Positions 16,975-25,814 of a stretch of DNA of 64,000 bases are shown here, piece after piece. The notes below the pieces were generated by a model that saw only the letters and a program-made list of their open reading frames with translations, was not told the origin of the DNA and did not search any database. Within the stretch, counting starts at the first letter, position 1. The number at the start of each line of letters is the position of its first letter. The translations under genes were made by a program, and so were the position numbers. The DNA lies in assembly GCF_003574655.1 (NCBI RefSeq), contig NZ_QNUM01000013.1, forward strand, positions 1-64,000, written 5' to 3'. This DNA is from Cohaesibacter haloalkalitolerans (GTDB lineage: Bacteria > Pseudomonadota > Alphaproteobacteria > Rhizobiales > Cohaesibacteraceae).

Positions 16975-17973
16975 ATGAAGCGAAAAGTTTTGGTGTGCGG
17001 TGGGGCTGGCTATATCGGGTCTCATATGGTTCAGGTTTTGCTGGAAGCTGGCCATGATGTCGTTGTTTTCGACAATTTGTCCTCCGGTCATGTGGAGGCC
17101 GTCAAGGGCGTGACGCTGGAGCGGGGCGATCTGCTGAACCCGGAGGATCTGGACGCGACCTTCAAGAAGCACAAGGTGGATGCGGTCATTCACTTTGCGG
17201 CGCTGATCTCCGTCGGGGAATCGGTCGAACTGCCGGATCTCTACTATCGCAACAATGTGACGGGCACGCTCAATCTGCTTGACGCCATGCGCAAGGCGGG
17301 GGTTGATCGGATCGTCTTTTCCTCCACGGCTGCCGTGTTCGGCAATCCGCAGCATGCCCTGATCGATGAGGCCCACCCGCTGGGACCGATCAATCCCTAT
17401 GGCTGGTCCAAGCGCATGGTCGAGCAGATCCTCTCCGACATGGCAGTGGCCTATGGTCTGCGCTCGGTTGCCTTGCGCTATTTCAATGCGGCAGGGGCGC
17501 ATCCGAACGGGTTGATCGGCGAGGCGCACAGCCCCGAGACCCATCTGGTGCCGCTGGTGCTGCTGACGGCGCTTGGCATTCGCGAAAAGCTGTCGGTGTT
17601 TGGCAGCGACTATGAAACCCGCGACGGCACCTGCATCCGCGATTATATCCATGTGCTCGATCTTGCCTCGGCGCATCTGCTGGCGCTTGATTACATGGAC
17701 AGTCACGAGGGGGCCCATCGCTTCAATCTGGGTAACGGCAATGGCTTTACCAACCTTGAGGTCATCAAGACCGCCAAGCGGCTGACCAATCGCGACATTC
17801 CTTATGAAATGGCGCCGCGGCGGGCGGGTGACTCGGCCTCTCTGGTGGCCGACAGCAGTCTGGCCAAATCGGAACTGGGCTGGAAGCCGAAGTTTGATGC
17901 GCTTGAAACCATCATCGAAACCGCATGGCGCTGGCATCACGATCCCAAATATGGACCCTTTGCAGGAAAATGA
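16975..17973 (+). CDS. galE: UDP-glucose 4-epimerase
   Basis: A 332-residue extended short-chain dehydrogenase that interconverts UDP-galactose and UDP-glucose with bound [12 protein letters not shown] at residues 8-16 is the NAD motif; [19 protein letters not shown] and YGWSK (catalytic Tyr and Lys) follow; [10 protein letters not shown] and GDYETRDGT-like [18 protein letters not shown] are typical of GalE. Length is near E. coli GalE (338). The start at 16975 is chosen by homology; a frame open to 16930 adds nothing recognisable. galT follows 14 bases after the stop in one operon. Confidence 0.93.
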   Translation: MKRKVLVCGGAGYIGSHMVQVLLEAGHDVVVFDNLSSGHVEAVKGVTLERGDLLNPEDLDATFKKHKVDAVIHFAALISVGESVELPDLYYRNNVTGTLNLLDAMRKAGVDRIVFSSTAAVFGNPQHALIDEAHPLGPINPYGWSKRMVEQILSDMAVAYGLRSVALRYFNAAGAHPNGLIGEAHSPETHLVPLVLLTALGIREKLSVFGSDYETRDGTCIRDYIHVLDLASAHLLALDYMDSHEGAHRFNLGNGNGFTNLEVIKTAKRLTNRDIPYEMAPRRAGDSASLVADSSLAKSELGWKPKFDALETIIETAWRWHHDPKYGPFAGK

Positions 17974-17987
17974 CGAGGAGCCTGTTC

Positions 17988-19031
17988 ATGGCTGAAGAAA
18001 CTGTTTCCACCGATGCACCGCATCGTCGCTATAATCCGCTGAAGGGCGAGTGGGTGCTTGTCTCTCCGCATCGGAACAAGCGTCCCTGGCAGGGGCAGCA
18101 GGAAAAGCTGGTCGTCGAGGAAAAGCCGCAGCACGATCCGGGCTGTTATCTCTGCGCGGGCAACACGCGCAACTCCGGCGCGACCAATCCCGACTACAAG
18201 GGGCCGTTCGTTTTCCCGAACGACTTCCCGGCGCTTCTGGAAGACACCCCGCATGGGGGAACCACCGGGGATCCCCTGTTCCGGGCCAATAATGTGCGTG
18301 GCACCGCGCGGGTGATGTGCTTTTCCGAGCGCCATGACCTGACCCTGCCGGAGCTTGACGTTTCTGACCTTCGCAAGGTGGTGGATACCTGGGCCGAGCA
18401 GATCACTGATCTCGGGGCGCGCTATGACTGGGTTGCGGTGTTCGAGAACAAGGGGGCGGTCATGGGCTGTTCCCAGCCCCATCCGCATGGCCAGATCTGG
18501 GCGTCGGACTTCCTGCCCAACGAAGTGGCGACAGAAGACGCCCATCAGGCGCGGTTTCTTGCCGAAACGGGCGAAGTTCTGCTGGTGCGTTATGCTGCTT
18601 CCGAAGCAGAGAAGCGCGAGCGGGTGGTTGTCGAGAATGACGAATGGATTGCCGTTGTGCCCTGGTGGGCGACATGGCCGTTCGAGACTCTGCTGATGCC
18701 GAAGCGCCATGTGCTGCGTCTGCCGGACCTCACTGACCCTGAGCGGAACGGCCTCGCCGATGCGCTCAAGCGGCTCTGTACCAAATATGACAATCTGTTT
18801 GAGACCGAATTTCCCTACACGATGGGCTGGCATGGTGCGCCAACCCGGGCAGGCTCATTCGATCACTGGCAGCTGCATGCGCATTTCTACCCACCGCTTC
18901 TGCGCTCGGCGACAGTGCGCAAATTCATGGTCGGCTATGAAATGCTCTCGGAAGCGCAGCGGGATCTGACGGCGGAAACAGCGGCGGAACGACTGCGGTC
19001 GCTGTCGGACATACACTACAAGGCGAAATAA
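17988..19031 (+). CDS. galT: Galactose-1-phosphate uridylyltransferase
   Basis: A 347-residue HIT-superfamily enzyme exchanging galactose 1-phosphate with UDP-glucose. The active-site [12 protein letters not shown] carries the uridylylated histidine, and the zinc-site segment CYLCAGNTR lies in the N-terminal half. The C-terminal [17 protein letters not shown] matches E. coli GalT. GAGGAG at 17974-17979 fixes the ATG at 17988. It lies between galE and galK with 14-base gaps on both sides, a compact Leloir operon in the order E-T-K. Confidence 0.94.
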   Translation: MAEETVSTDAPHRRYNPLKGEWVLVSPHRNKRPWQGQQEKLVVEEKPQHDPGCYLCAGNTRNSGATNPDYKGPFVFPNDFPALLEDTPHGGTTGDPLFRANNVRGTARVMCFSERHDLTLPELDVSDLRKVVDTWAEQITDLGARYDWVAVFENKGAVMGCSQPHPHGQIWASDFLPNEVATEDAHQARFLAETGEVLLVRYAASEAEKRERVVVENDEWIAVVPWWATWPFETLLMPKRHVLRLPDLTDPERNGLADALKRLCTKYDNLFETEFPYTMGWHGAPTRAGSFDHWQLHAHFYPPLLRSATVRKFMVGYEMLSEAQRDLTAETAAERLRSLSDIHYKAK

Positions 19032-19045
19032 CAGGGGAGGGGCGC

Positions 19046-20155
19046 ATGACAACAGACCATGAGACGGCTTCCGTCAAGGCGGCGTTTGAGAAACATTTCG
19101 GCGCGGCGCCTGATGTCGTTGCCTATTCGCCGGGGCGGGTGAACTTGCTGGGCGAACACACCGATTACAACGGCGGCTTTGTGCTGCCCATGGCCCTGAG
19201 GGGGCTCGGGGTTTCCATAGCCCTCGGCAAGGGTGACAAGCCCGGTGTCATCGAGGCTTATTCGGATACCTTCGACCAAACCGAGGTCCGAAAGATCACC
19301 GACAGCCGCGAAGGGCGCTGGTCCGACTATCTGCTGGGCTGCCTCAAGGCTGTGGCCGAGGCGGAAGTGGCTGCTACCGGGCTTCGGGTTGCGCTTGAAA
19401 CGACATTGCCGATGGGGGCGGGGCTTTCCAGCTCCGCAGCGCTGGAGGTGGTGTCCATCAAGGCGGCTCTGGCGCTTTATGGCCGGGAGATGAGTTCGGT
19501 TGATGTGGCCGTCAAGGCGCGGGCGGTCGAGAATGACTTTGTCGGCATGCCCTGTGGCATCATGGATCAGTTTGCCTCATCAGTAGGTGATCCGGGGGTG
19601 GCGATGTTTCTCAACACCCACACACTCGCCTATGAATTGGTGGAGACCTCGCCGGATTATGCCTTTGTCATCATCGCATCGGGTGTCAGCCATCAGCTGA
19701 CCGAGGGCGGTGAAGACGGCTATGCCACCCGCGTGGCCGAGTGTCAGGCCGCCTGCAAGGCGCTTTCCATCGACATGATCAGCGATCTCGGGGTGGACGA
19801 CCTGGGGCGCATCAAGGATCTGCCGTCGCCGCTTGACCGGAGGGTTCGCCATGTGGTGACGGACAACCAGCGGGTTCTTGATGGTGTGGTCGCCTTGCGT
19901 GATGGTGACATGGTACGCTTTGGCGAGCTGATGGTGGATAGCCACCGTTCGCAGAAGGAAGACTATCAGATCACGGTGGCTGAAACCGACGCTCTGGTTG
20001 AGGCCTGCCTCTCCTATGGTGCGCTCGGTGCACGCCAGACCGGCGGCGGCTGGGGTGGCTCCGTGGTGGCTCTGGTCGAGTCGGGGGCTGTAGAAGCCTT
20101 CAGCCAGCGGGTGCTTGCCGACTTTGCAAAGACCTCCATTCTGGCCGTGACATAA
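19046..20155 (+). CDS. galK: Galactokinase
   Basis: A 369-residue GHMP kinase that phosphorylates galactose at C1. It has the galactokinase signature PGRVNLLGEHTDYNGGF near residue 29, the ATP-binding LPMGAGLSSSAALEV, and the C-terminal GALGARQTGGGWGGSVVAL motif. GGGGAGGGG upstream of the ATG is a strong ribosome-binding site. It is the last gene of galETK and is closed by a terminator. Import could be through ChvE-MmsAB, which in other bacteria handles galactose. Confidence 0.94.
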   Translation: MTTDHETASVKAAFEKHFGAAPDVVAYSPGRVNLLGEHTDYNGGFVLPMALRGLGVSIALGKGDKPGVIEAYSDTFDQTEVRKITDSREGRWSDYLLGCLKAVAEAEVAATGLRVALETTLPMGAGLSSSAALEVVSIKAALALYGREMSSVDVAVKARAVENDFVGMPCGIMDQFASSVGDPGVAMFLNTHTLAYELVETSPDYAFVIIASGVSHQLTEGGEDGYATRVAECQAACKALSIDMISDLGVDDLGRIKDLPSPLDRRVRHVVTDNQRVLDGVVALRDGDMVRFGELMVDSHRSQKEDYQITVAETDALVEACLSYGALGARQTGGGWGGSVVALVESGAVEAFSQRVLADFAKTSILAVT

Positions 20156-20184
20156 GCACCGCAAGTCTTTCTCTTCAATCTCTG

Positions 20185-20215
20185 GGCATCCGGTGATCAT
20201 CACCGGGTGCCTTTT
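20185..20215 (+). terminator. Intrinsic terminator after galK
   Basis: GGCATCCGGTG (20185-20195) pairs with CACCGGGTGCC (20201-20211), 11 bp with one G-T pair and a 5-base loop, followed by TTTT. Confidence 0.85.
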
Positions 20216-20343
20216 GCATTTTCAGTCTATTAGCCTTCCGGACAAGGCGCATGGCCGTTCCCGCAGATCCGCTGAAATAGTTTTGAGGATAGGCAATCTG
20301 TCGGTTTGCTGATGGCTTGCGCCCATGGTTGTTCCGTGGAACT

Positions 20344-21879
20344 ATGCAGAACATGGCAGAGATTGATGATCCCCTTGTTGTTATTGCAAACCGTTCGCTT
20401 GAGTGCCTCGCCGGGCTTGATTGCGGCCGGTTGAAGCCCGTGCTGTCCGACCATACGGAGCTGGCTGATGCGGCTCTGCTGGACATGTTCCATCAGCCTC
20501 TGATCAGTTCGGGGCGCTTGTTGATCGGCACTGAGGGACGATTGCTGCTGCTGGACCGCAATGGCGCGCAGAAGGAGCAGAAAGGCCCTGTCGAGGGTGG
20601 GCCCGTCAGGGAGCTGCCCAAGGGGGATGTGCGCAAGGCGCTCAAGGATCTGTCTGATCTCAGGGCTCTGATGCCGCTCTGCCGCTTTCGCTTCCGCTCG
20701 GTCCAGATGGCTCTCACGGATGACGATGGCAAGATCCATCTCAAGGTCCGGTTTCTTGAAGTGCAGATGGTCGGTGGCGAGATTGGGCTGATTGCCTTTT
20801 TGCGTCCGGTGCGTGGCTATGACAGGGCGCTGGAGATGATGCGGGAGTCGCTTTATGCTCTTGGTGGCAATCATGATCTTGTCGGCTTCCTTTCCGGGCT
20901 GTGCCTGTCCTTCCCCGTCGGGGTGATCAAGCCCGCCATCGTGATCGGCGAGGAGGAAAGCGCCTTCGCCGTGGCGACCGACATCATGGCCGCCTATCTG
21001 CCTGCCGCGCGGGTAAACGAGAAGGGCATCGTCAACGATCTCGACACCGAATTCCTGCATGACTACCGGATCGCCCTGCGCAAGATCCGATCCGTGCTCA
21101 GCCTGTTCAAGGGGGTCTATTCCGATGAGGTGACTGCGGATCTCAAGCGGCGGTTTTCCCGGCTGATGGCCAAGACCGGAAAGTTGCGGGATCTTGATGT
21201 CTATCTTCTTGAAAAGCAGAAATTCTTCGATTTGATCCCGGCGCCGCTGCATGATGGACTTGAACAGATGTTCGCCTTGTTTCTGCGTGATCGGGAGGAG
21301 GCTGCCGTGCGGCTCGCAGACCACCTGATCAGCGATAGCTATCAGAAGGAAATGCAGGAGCTGTCCGACCTGTTGGCCACGCCCGAGCACTTGCAGAAGG
21401 GGCCAAGTGCCGAGCAGGGGGCGCATGACTATGCCTGCCATCTCATCTGGAAGCGTTACCGCAAGATCTGCAAGACGGCGGTCTCGATCAATGAGACCAG
21501 CAAGAACAACGATGTGCATGCGTTGCGCATTCATTGCAAGAAGCTGCGCTATCTGATGGAATTCTTCGCGCCACTGTTCCCCGATGAGGCCATCCGGTCG
21601 CTGATCAAGCCAATGAAGCGGCTTCAGGACAATCTGGGTCGGTTCAATGACTGCTCGGTGCAGATCGATGCGCTGTCCGGTTTTCTCTCCGGGCGCAAGT
21701 TTCGTGACAAGCCCTCCCAGATGAAGATTGCCCAGAGCGTGGGGGCGTTGATTGCCATTTTGCACCAGCGGCAGGCAGCCGAACGCATGCTCGTGGCCGA
21801 GAATTTTGCCCGCTTTGACAGCGAGGAAACGCAACAGACATTCAAGACTCTGTTCCAGTTGCGGGAGGAAAGTGAATGA
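20344..21879 (+). CDS. CHAD-domain protein with degenerate CYTH-like N-terminus
   Basis: A protein of about 511 residues. The C-terminal 300 residues are a CHAD domain: EFLHDYRIALRKIRSVLSLF and later HALRIHCKKLRYLMEFF, the paired HxxRxxxKKxR helices, are its hallmark. CHAD domains bind polyphosphate through such basic histidine/arginine helices. Residues about 95-190 resemble the second half of a CYTH domain (LRALMPLCRFRFRS, then a GKIHLKVRFLEV strand), but the catalytic ExExK start is absent. Start codons TTG 20317, ATG 20344 and ATG 20353 are possible; 20344 is best with GTGGA just upstream. Its stop overlaps the start of the ParA-like gene by 4 bases. Cytoplasmic; no signal or membrane segment. 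Confidence 0.8.
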   Translation: MQNMAEIDDPLVVIANRSLECLAGLDCGRLKPVLSDHTELADAALLDMFHQPLISSGRLLIGTEGRLLLLDRNGAQKEQKGPVEGGPVRELPKGDVRKALKDLSDLRALMPLCRFRFRSVQMALTDDDGKIHLKVRFLEVQMVGGEIGLIAFLRPVRGYDRALEMMRESLYALGGNHDLVGFLSGLCLSFPVGVIKPAIVIGEEESAFAVATDIMAAYLPAARVNEKGIVNDLDTEFLHDYRIALRKIRSVLSLFKGVYSDEVTADLKRRFSRLMAKTGKLRDLDVYLLEKQKFFDLIPAPLHDGLEQMFALFLRDREEAAVRLADHLISDSYQKEMQELSDLLATPEHLQKGPSAEQGAHDYACHLIWKRYRKICKTAVSINETSKNNDVHALRIHCKKLRYLMEFFAPLFPDEAIRSLIKPMKRLQDNLGRFNDCSVQIDALSGFLSGRKFRDKPSQMKIAQSVGALIAILHQRQAAERMLVAENFARFDSEETQQTFKTLFQLREESE

Positions 21880-22628
21880 AGATCATCGCCTGCTATTCCA
21901 ACAAGGGAGGCGTTGGCAAGACCGCAACTTCCGTCAATCTGGCCTATGCTCTGGCCGAGGCGGGCAAGCGGGTGCTGCTCTGTGATCTTGACCCGCAGGG
22001 GGCCTCGAGCTTCTATTTTCGGGTCAAGCCGTCCAGGAAGCTGACGGACGAGCAGTTTTTCAAGGATGAGGACCGCTTCGTCAAATCCATCCGTGGCAGC
22101 AATTATGATGATCTGGACATTCTGCCGGCCAATATGAGCTTTCGCAATTTCGATGTCTTCCTGTCTCGAATGAAGAACAGCCGGTCGCGCCTGAAAAAGT
22201 CGCTGAAGGCCGTCAAGAAGGACTATGACGTCATTCTGCTCGACTGCCCGCCGAATATTTCGACCCTGTCGGAGAGCGTGTTCAAGGCGTCCGATGTGGT
22301 GCTGGTGCCGGTCATTCCCACGACCCTGTCGCAGCGGACCTTCGAGCAACTGGTCGATTTCTTCAAGGCCAACGATATTCCGCTCAAGAAGCTGGCCGCC
22401 TTTTTCTCGATGGTCCAGAATGTCAAGTCGCTGCATGGCGAGTTGATGGATGAGATGACGAGCCAGTACAAGAAGCAGTTCCTTTCCGCCTATGTGCCCT
22501 TCACGTCCGATGTCGAGCGCATGGGCGTGCATCGGGCGCCGGTGCTGGCCAGCGCGCCGGGCTGTGCCGCTTCCAAGGCCTATCAGGATCTCTATCGCGA
22601 GATGCGCAAGAAGGTGGCCCTGAAATGA
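21876..22628 (+). CDS. ParA/MinD-like partitioning ATPase
   Basis: A 250-residue P-loop ATPase with the deviant Walker A motif KGGVGKTATS (signature Lys10, Lys15), LLCDLDPQG Walker A' and VILLDCPPNI Walker B. This is the ParA/Soj family that forms ATP-dependent dimers on DNA and moves cargo such as plasmids, chemoreceptor arrays or carboxysomes. No ParB gene is nearby. It overlaps the CHAD gene by 4 bases (ATGA) and the following CYTH gene by 4 bases, so the three are translated as a coupled unit. The link suggests positioning of a polyphosphate-related cargo, which is an inference. A chromosomal parA is unlikely given the neighbours. Confidence 0.85.
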   Translation: MKIIACYSNKGGVGKTATSVNLAYALAEAGKRVLLCDLDPQGASSFYFRVKPSRKLTDEQFFKDEDRFVKSIRGSNYDDLDILPANMSFRNFDVFLSRMKNSRSRLKKSLKAVKKDYDVILLDCPPNISTLSESVFKASDVVLVPVIPTTLSQRTFEQLVDFFKANDIPLKKLAAFFSMVQNVKSLHGELMDEMTSQYKKQFLSAYVPFTSDVERMGVHRAPVLASAPGCAASKAYQDLYREMRKKVALK

Positions 22629-23125
22629 GCGTTGCCGAGCCGAAGACGGAAAGCGTTGAAATCGAACGCAAGTTCCTGTTGCGCGCCCTGCCGGATCTGG
22701 CTCCCCTCAAAGCCGGGGATGTCGCGCAGGGCTATCTGACTTCCGCCACGGATTCCGTTGAAATGCGGGTGCGCCGGAAGGGCTGTGGTGCGGACGCTGC
22801 CCATTTCATGACGTTGAAGTCCGATGGCAGCCTGTCGCGCAAGGAAATCGAGGTGCCGATTTCTGCGGCCCAGTTCAACAGCTTCTGGCCCGCAACCAAG
22901 GGCCGCCGGGTCGAGAAGACGCGCTATGTGGGGACTCTTTCGGACGGTCTCCGTTTCGAGCTTGATATATTCCATGGTGGTCTGGACGGATTGAAATTGG
23001 TCGAGGTGGAATTTGCCTCGGTCGAGGCGGCGTCGCGGTTTGTTGCGCCGGACTGGTTCGGCGAGGACGTGACCGGCAACAAGGGCTACAAGAACAAGTC
23101 TCTAGCGGTGAATGGATTGCCCTGA
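22625..23125 (+). CDS. CYTH-domain triphosphatase-like protein
   Basis: A 166-residue stand-alone CYTH (triphosphate tunnel) protein. The ExExK motif is intact at Glu12, Glu14, Lys16 (EIERKFLL). Tunnel residues follow: MRVRRKG, FMTLKSDG, RKEIEVPI, RVEKTRYVG, FELDIFHGG and KLVEVEF, and the family-typical GNKGYKNKSLA end. Bacterial single-domain members such as the Clostridium thermocellum enzyme hydrolyse inorganic triphosphate and other organophosphates; some relatives make cAMP or thiamine triphosphate products. The ATG overlaps the ParA-like stop by 4 bases. It supplies the catalytic motif that the upstream CHAD protein lacks. Confidence 0.87.
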   Translation: MSVAEPKTESVEIERKFLLRALPDLAPLKAGDVAQGYLTSATDSVEMRVRRKGCGADAAHFMTLKSDGSLSRKEIEVPISAAQFNSFWPATKGRRVEKTRYVGTLSDGLRFELDIFHGGLDGLKLVEVEFASVEAASRFVAPDWFGEDVTGNKGYKNKSLAVNGLP

Positions 23126-23307
23126 TCCGGTTTGCTGCGCGGGGTCTTCTGTTGTTTGCGGGTGCCTCGGGTGAGGGAAGCTGCGAGATGGGAAGCGGTT
23201 GCTTCCGGCAAGGAAGGCGGATTTGATATGCCTGTCAAACCCGCCTCATTCACGCTGTATCGTGCCTTATGGCACGGCTGTCATGTGTCCTGATCCCGGG
23301 AGACCCC

Positions 23308-24483
23308 TTACGGGCGTTCGACACAGAGGGCAACGCCCATGCCGCCGCCGATGCAGAGGGTGGCAAGGCCCTTTTTGGCGTTGCGGCGTTTCATTTCGAA
23401 CAGCAGGGTGTTGAGGATGCGGCAGCCGGAAGCGCCGATCGGATGGCCGATGGCGATGGCTCCGCCGTTGACGTTGACAATCTCCGGGTCCCAGCCCATT
23501 TCCGAGTTCACGGCGCAGGCCTGGGCGGCGAAGGCTTCGTTGGCTTCAACCAGATCGAGATCGTCCGCTTTCCAGCCAGCCTTTTCAAGAGCCAGACGGG
23601 ACGCATAGACCGGCCCCATGCCCATGACTTTCGGGTCAAGACCGACTGTTGCGTAGGAAACGATGCGGGCAAGCGGTTCAATGCCGCGTTTTTCGGCGTC
23701 TTCCGCGGTCATGCACAGGGTTACGGCTGCGCCGTCGTTGATGCCCGATGCGTTGCCTGCGGTGACGGTGCCGTCCTTGATGAAGGCCGGGCGCAGTTTC
23801 TGCAGGGTTTCGATCGTGGTGCCCGGGCGGATGAACTCGTCCTTGTCAACGATGCTGTCGCCCTTGCGGCTTTTGACTGTGAAAGGCACGATCTCGTCCA
23901 CAAAGCGACCGGCATTCTGGGCCTCTTCCGCCTTGTTCTGGGATCGCAGGGCCAGAGCGTCCTGCATCTCACGGGTGATTTGCCATTGTTCGGCAACATT
24001 TTCAGCGGTTTGTCCCATGTGATAGCCATTGAATGCCTCCCACAGACCATCGCGGATCATGGTGTCGATCATTTTCAGATCACCCATTTTCTGGCCCTGA
24101 CGAATATAGGCGATATGGGGTGCCTGTGACATGCTTTCCTGCCCGCCAGCAGCGACAATTTTTGCATCGCCTAACATGATATGCTGCGCTGCAAGGGCGA
24201 CCGCACGCAAGCCCGACCCGCACACCTGGTTGATGCCCCATGCGGCGCTCTCGAGCGGGAAGCCTGCGTTGATGTGAGCCTGACGGGCAGGGTTCTGGCC
24301 CTGACCCGCATTGAGCACCTGGCCCAGAATGGTTTCCGATACTTCGGCCGGATCAATGCCCGCGCGGTCCACAACAGCCTTCAATACAGCTGCACCCAGA
24401 TCATGGGCGGGAACATTGGTAAAAGAACCTAAAAAACTACCCACAGCGGTACGTGCTGCGGACGCAATTACGACATTGGTCAT
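23308..24483 (-). CDS. Acetyl-CoA C-acetyltransferase (thiolase)
   Basis: A 391-residue biosynthetic-type thiolase that condenses two acetyl-CoA to acetoacetyl-CoA, the first step of polyhydroxybutyrate or ketone-body metabolism. The nucleophile Cys88 is in VCGSGLRA, His347 is in GHPIGASG and Cys377 is in LCIGGGMG, all intact. Length matches PhaA/AtoB. It stands alone: no phaB, phaC or CoA-transferase lies next to it, so PhaA and AtoB cannot be told apart. The downstream neighbour on the same strand upstream is an IclR regulator separated by that gene's terminator. Confidence 0.92.
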   Translation of the reverse strand: MTNVVIASAARTAVGSFLGSFTNVPAHDLGAAVLKAVVDRAGIDPAEVSETILGQVLNAGQGQNPARQAHINAGFPLESAAWGINQVCGSGLRAVALAAQHIMLGDAKIVAAGGQESMSQAPHIAYIRQGQKMGDLKMIDTMIRDGLWEAFNGYHMGQTAENVAEQWQITREMQDALALRSQNKAEEAQNAGRFVDEIVPFTVKSRKGDSIVDKDEFIRPGTTIETLQKLRPAFIKDGTVTAGNASGINDGAAVTLCMTAEDAEKRGIEPLARIVSYATVGLDPKVMGMGPVYASRLALEKAGWKADDLDLVEANEAFAAQACAVNSEMGWDPEIVNVNGGAIAIGHPIGASGCRILNTLLFEMKRRNAKKGLATLCIGGGMGVALCVERP

Positions 24484-24800
24484 GTTGGAAGCTCCTCCGA
24501 CTTATTTCCACTGTGGCGATTTGGACTGTTGCAGCCTTGGCTTTTTGTATCGCATTGCGGCTCTTTCGAATTGCAATGTGATCAAATCGCTCAGGCAGTC
24601 CCCCTGCCAAATCGCCTTTTTGCCATGCCAGTTTGGGTCTTGAGCGGCGATATTAGTGTGGCTGAAAATTTATCGGTATTGGGCCTTCTGGTATTAGGCC
24701 TTCGTCTTCATAGACCTTTGCATTAAAAAAGCCCTCTGCGATGAGAGGGCTTTTTGAGGTCTTGTAGCGGGCTGTTGTGCCGCATAATTGCTGCGCCGCA
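24484..24800. promoter_or_regulatory. Region between the thiolase and IclR genes
   Basis: A 317-base stretch without a gene. It contains the IclR terminator (24726-24755) and, closer to the thiolase, an imperfect inverted repeat TCGCATTGC / GCAATGTGA (24550-24558 and 24573-24581, 8 of 9 bases) that may be an operator. The thiolase promoter must lie here on the minus strand. Confidence 0.45.
24726..24755 (-). terminator. Intrinsic terminator after the IclR gene
   Basis: AAAAAGCCCTCT (24726-24737) pairs with AGAGGGCTTTTT (24744-24755), 12 bp with a 6-base loop. Flanking A and T runs allow termination in both directions; it lies downstream of the minus-strand IclR gene. Confidence 0.9.
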
Positions 24801-25568
24801 TCATGCGCTTCTCGTCATGCGTTTCTTGATATGGGCTGCGGTCTTGCGCAGGGCTACCTCAATTTCGGCCTTCTTGCCCGGATAGCGGCTTGACGGCACC
24901 GGCACGGAAATGGCGTGCAGGTCGCCAAACCAGTCACGGAAGGCAAAACCGATGACCGAGATGCCGGGTGTGTGGTGGTCTTCGTCAAAGGCCAGTCCCT
25001 CGGACCGGATCTTGCCGAGGTCGGCCATCATTGCCTCCATGTCGCCTTTCACGCCCCACTGGTTCCACTCGCTCAGCACCAGCTGTTGGGCCTTGTATTC
25101 TTCCATCAGGCTCAGACAGGCGCGCCCGTTTGCCGTGCTGGAAAGCGGGAAGGCCTCCCCTACGGCCGATACCGTGCGCAGGCGATGGGTGCCCGGAACC
25201 TGATCCAGACAGATCATGGCATCCCTGCGGAACACCGACAAGTCGGAGGTCTCTCCGGTGGACTGGGTCAATTCGGTCAGCAAGAGGCGGCAATATTCAA
25301 CGATATTATAGCGTGTTGCTTCTGCCAGAGCGTTCAGTTCCGGGCCGAGGCGCAGGCCACCGCCCTGAGAATCCGTGATGATGAAATTTTCTTGCTGAAG
25401 CGCGTTGACGATACGCTGAACGGTGGACCGGGGCAGATTAACCCGCTGGGCAATCTGCCCGAGGCTCATGCCGGACTGGCTTGTCTTGAGTGTGCGCAGG
25501 ATGTCTGCGGCTCTTGCTATGACCTGAATGCCGCCACGTGAATGCTTTTCTTTCTCATTGGTGGGCAT
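24801..25568 (-). CDS. IclR-family transcriptional regulator
   Basis: A 255-residue regulator with an N-terminal winged helix (residues about 15-75: IARAADILRTLKTSQSGMSLGQIAQ and PRSTVQRIVNALQ) and a C-terminal IclR effector domain (MICLDQVPGTHRLRTVSAVG, PLSSTANGRACLSLM). The start at 25568 is supported by GGAA 6 bases upstream on the minus strand; a frame open to 25655 adds unrelated residues. It ends in its own terminator. Target genes are not evident: the thiolase downstream and the HAD gene upstream are candidates. Confidence 0.88.
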   Translation of the reverse strand: MPTNEKEKHSRGGIQVIARAADILRTLKTSQSGMSLGQIAQRVNLPRSTVQRIVNALQQENFIITDSQGGGLRLGPELNALAEATRYNIVEYCRLLLTELTQSTGETSDLSVFRRDAMICLDQVPGTHRLRTVSAVGEAFPLSSTANGRACLSLMEEYKAQQLVLSEWNQWGVKGDMEAMMADLGKIRSEGLAFDEDHHTPGISVIGFAFRDWFGDLHAISVPVPSSRYPGKKAEIEVALRKTAAHIKKRMTRSA

Positions 25569-25742
25569 GATATTTCCGTTGGATTTGTTTCGCTTTTCAA
25601 GTGAATAACAAGACGTGGAGAATATCAACCCGCAATGCGATACAAGCCGTATCATCTTGTGATTTCAAGGGGATTTGTGGCAGAATGCCAAGAAAAATAC
25701 GAGTATTTACGGACGGTTTCCCGCTTGATGCAGGGCAGTTTC

Positions 25743-25775
25743 ATCGCCTCCTGAGGGGATCAGGAGGCGATTTTT
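25743..25775 (+). terminator. Orphan plus-strand terminator
   Basis: TCGCCTCCTG (25744-25753) pairs with CAGGAGGCGA (25761-25770) and is followed by TTTTT on the plus strand. Both flanking genes are on the minus strand (IclR starts at 25568, the HAD gene ends at 25815) and the minus-strand side lacks a T-run. It may close a small RNA encoded in 25570-25775. Confidence 0.8.
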
Positions 25776-25814
25776 GTTCGTATACAGATCGCATTCTTGA
25801 AGATGAATGCCACG

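Noticed and set aside
20230-21834. 534-residue open frame antisense to the CHAD gene
   Set aside because: The plus-strand frame has the CHAD motifs and 4-base coupling with the ParA-like gene; the antisense frame has neither.
21876-22628. Chromosome- or plasmid-partition parA
   Set aside because: No parB or parS-like repeats nearby, and the gene is locked between CHAD and CYTH genes by overlapping starts and stops.
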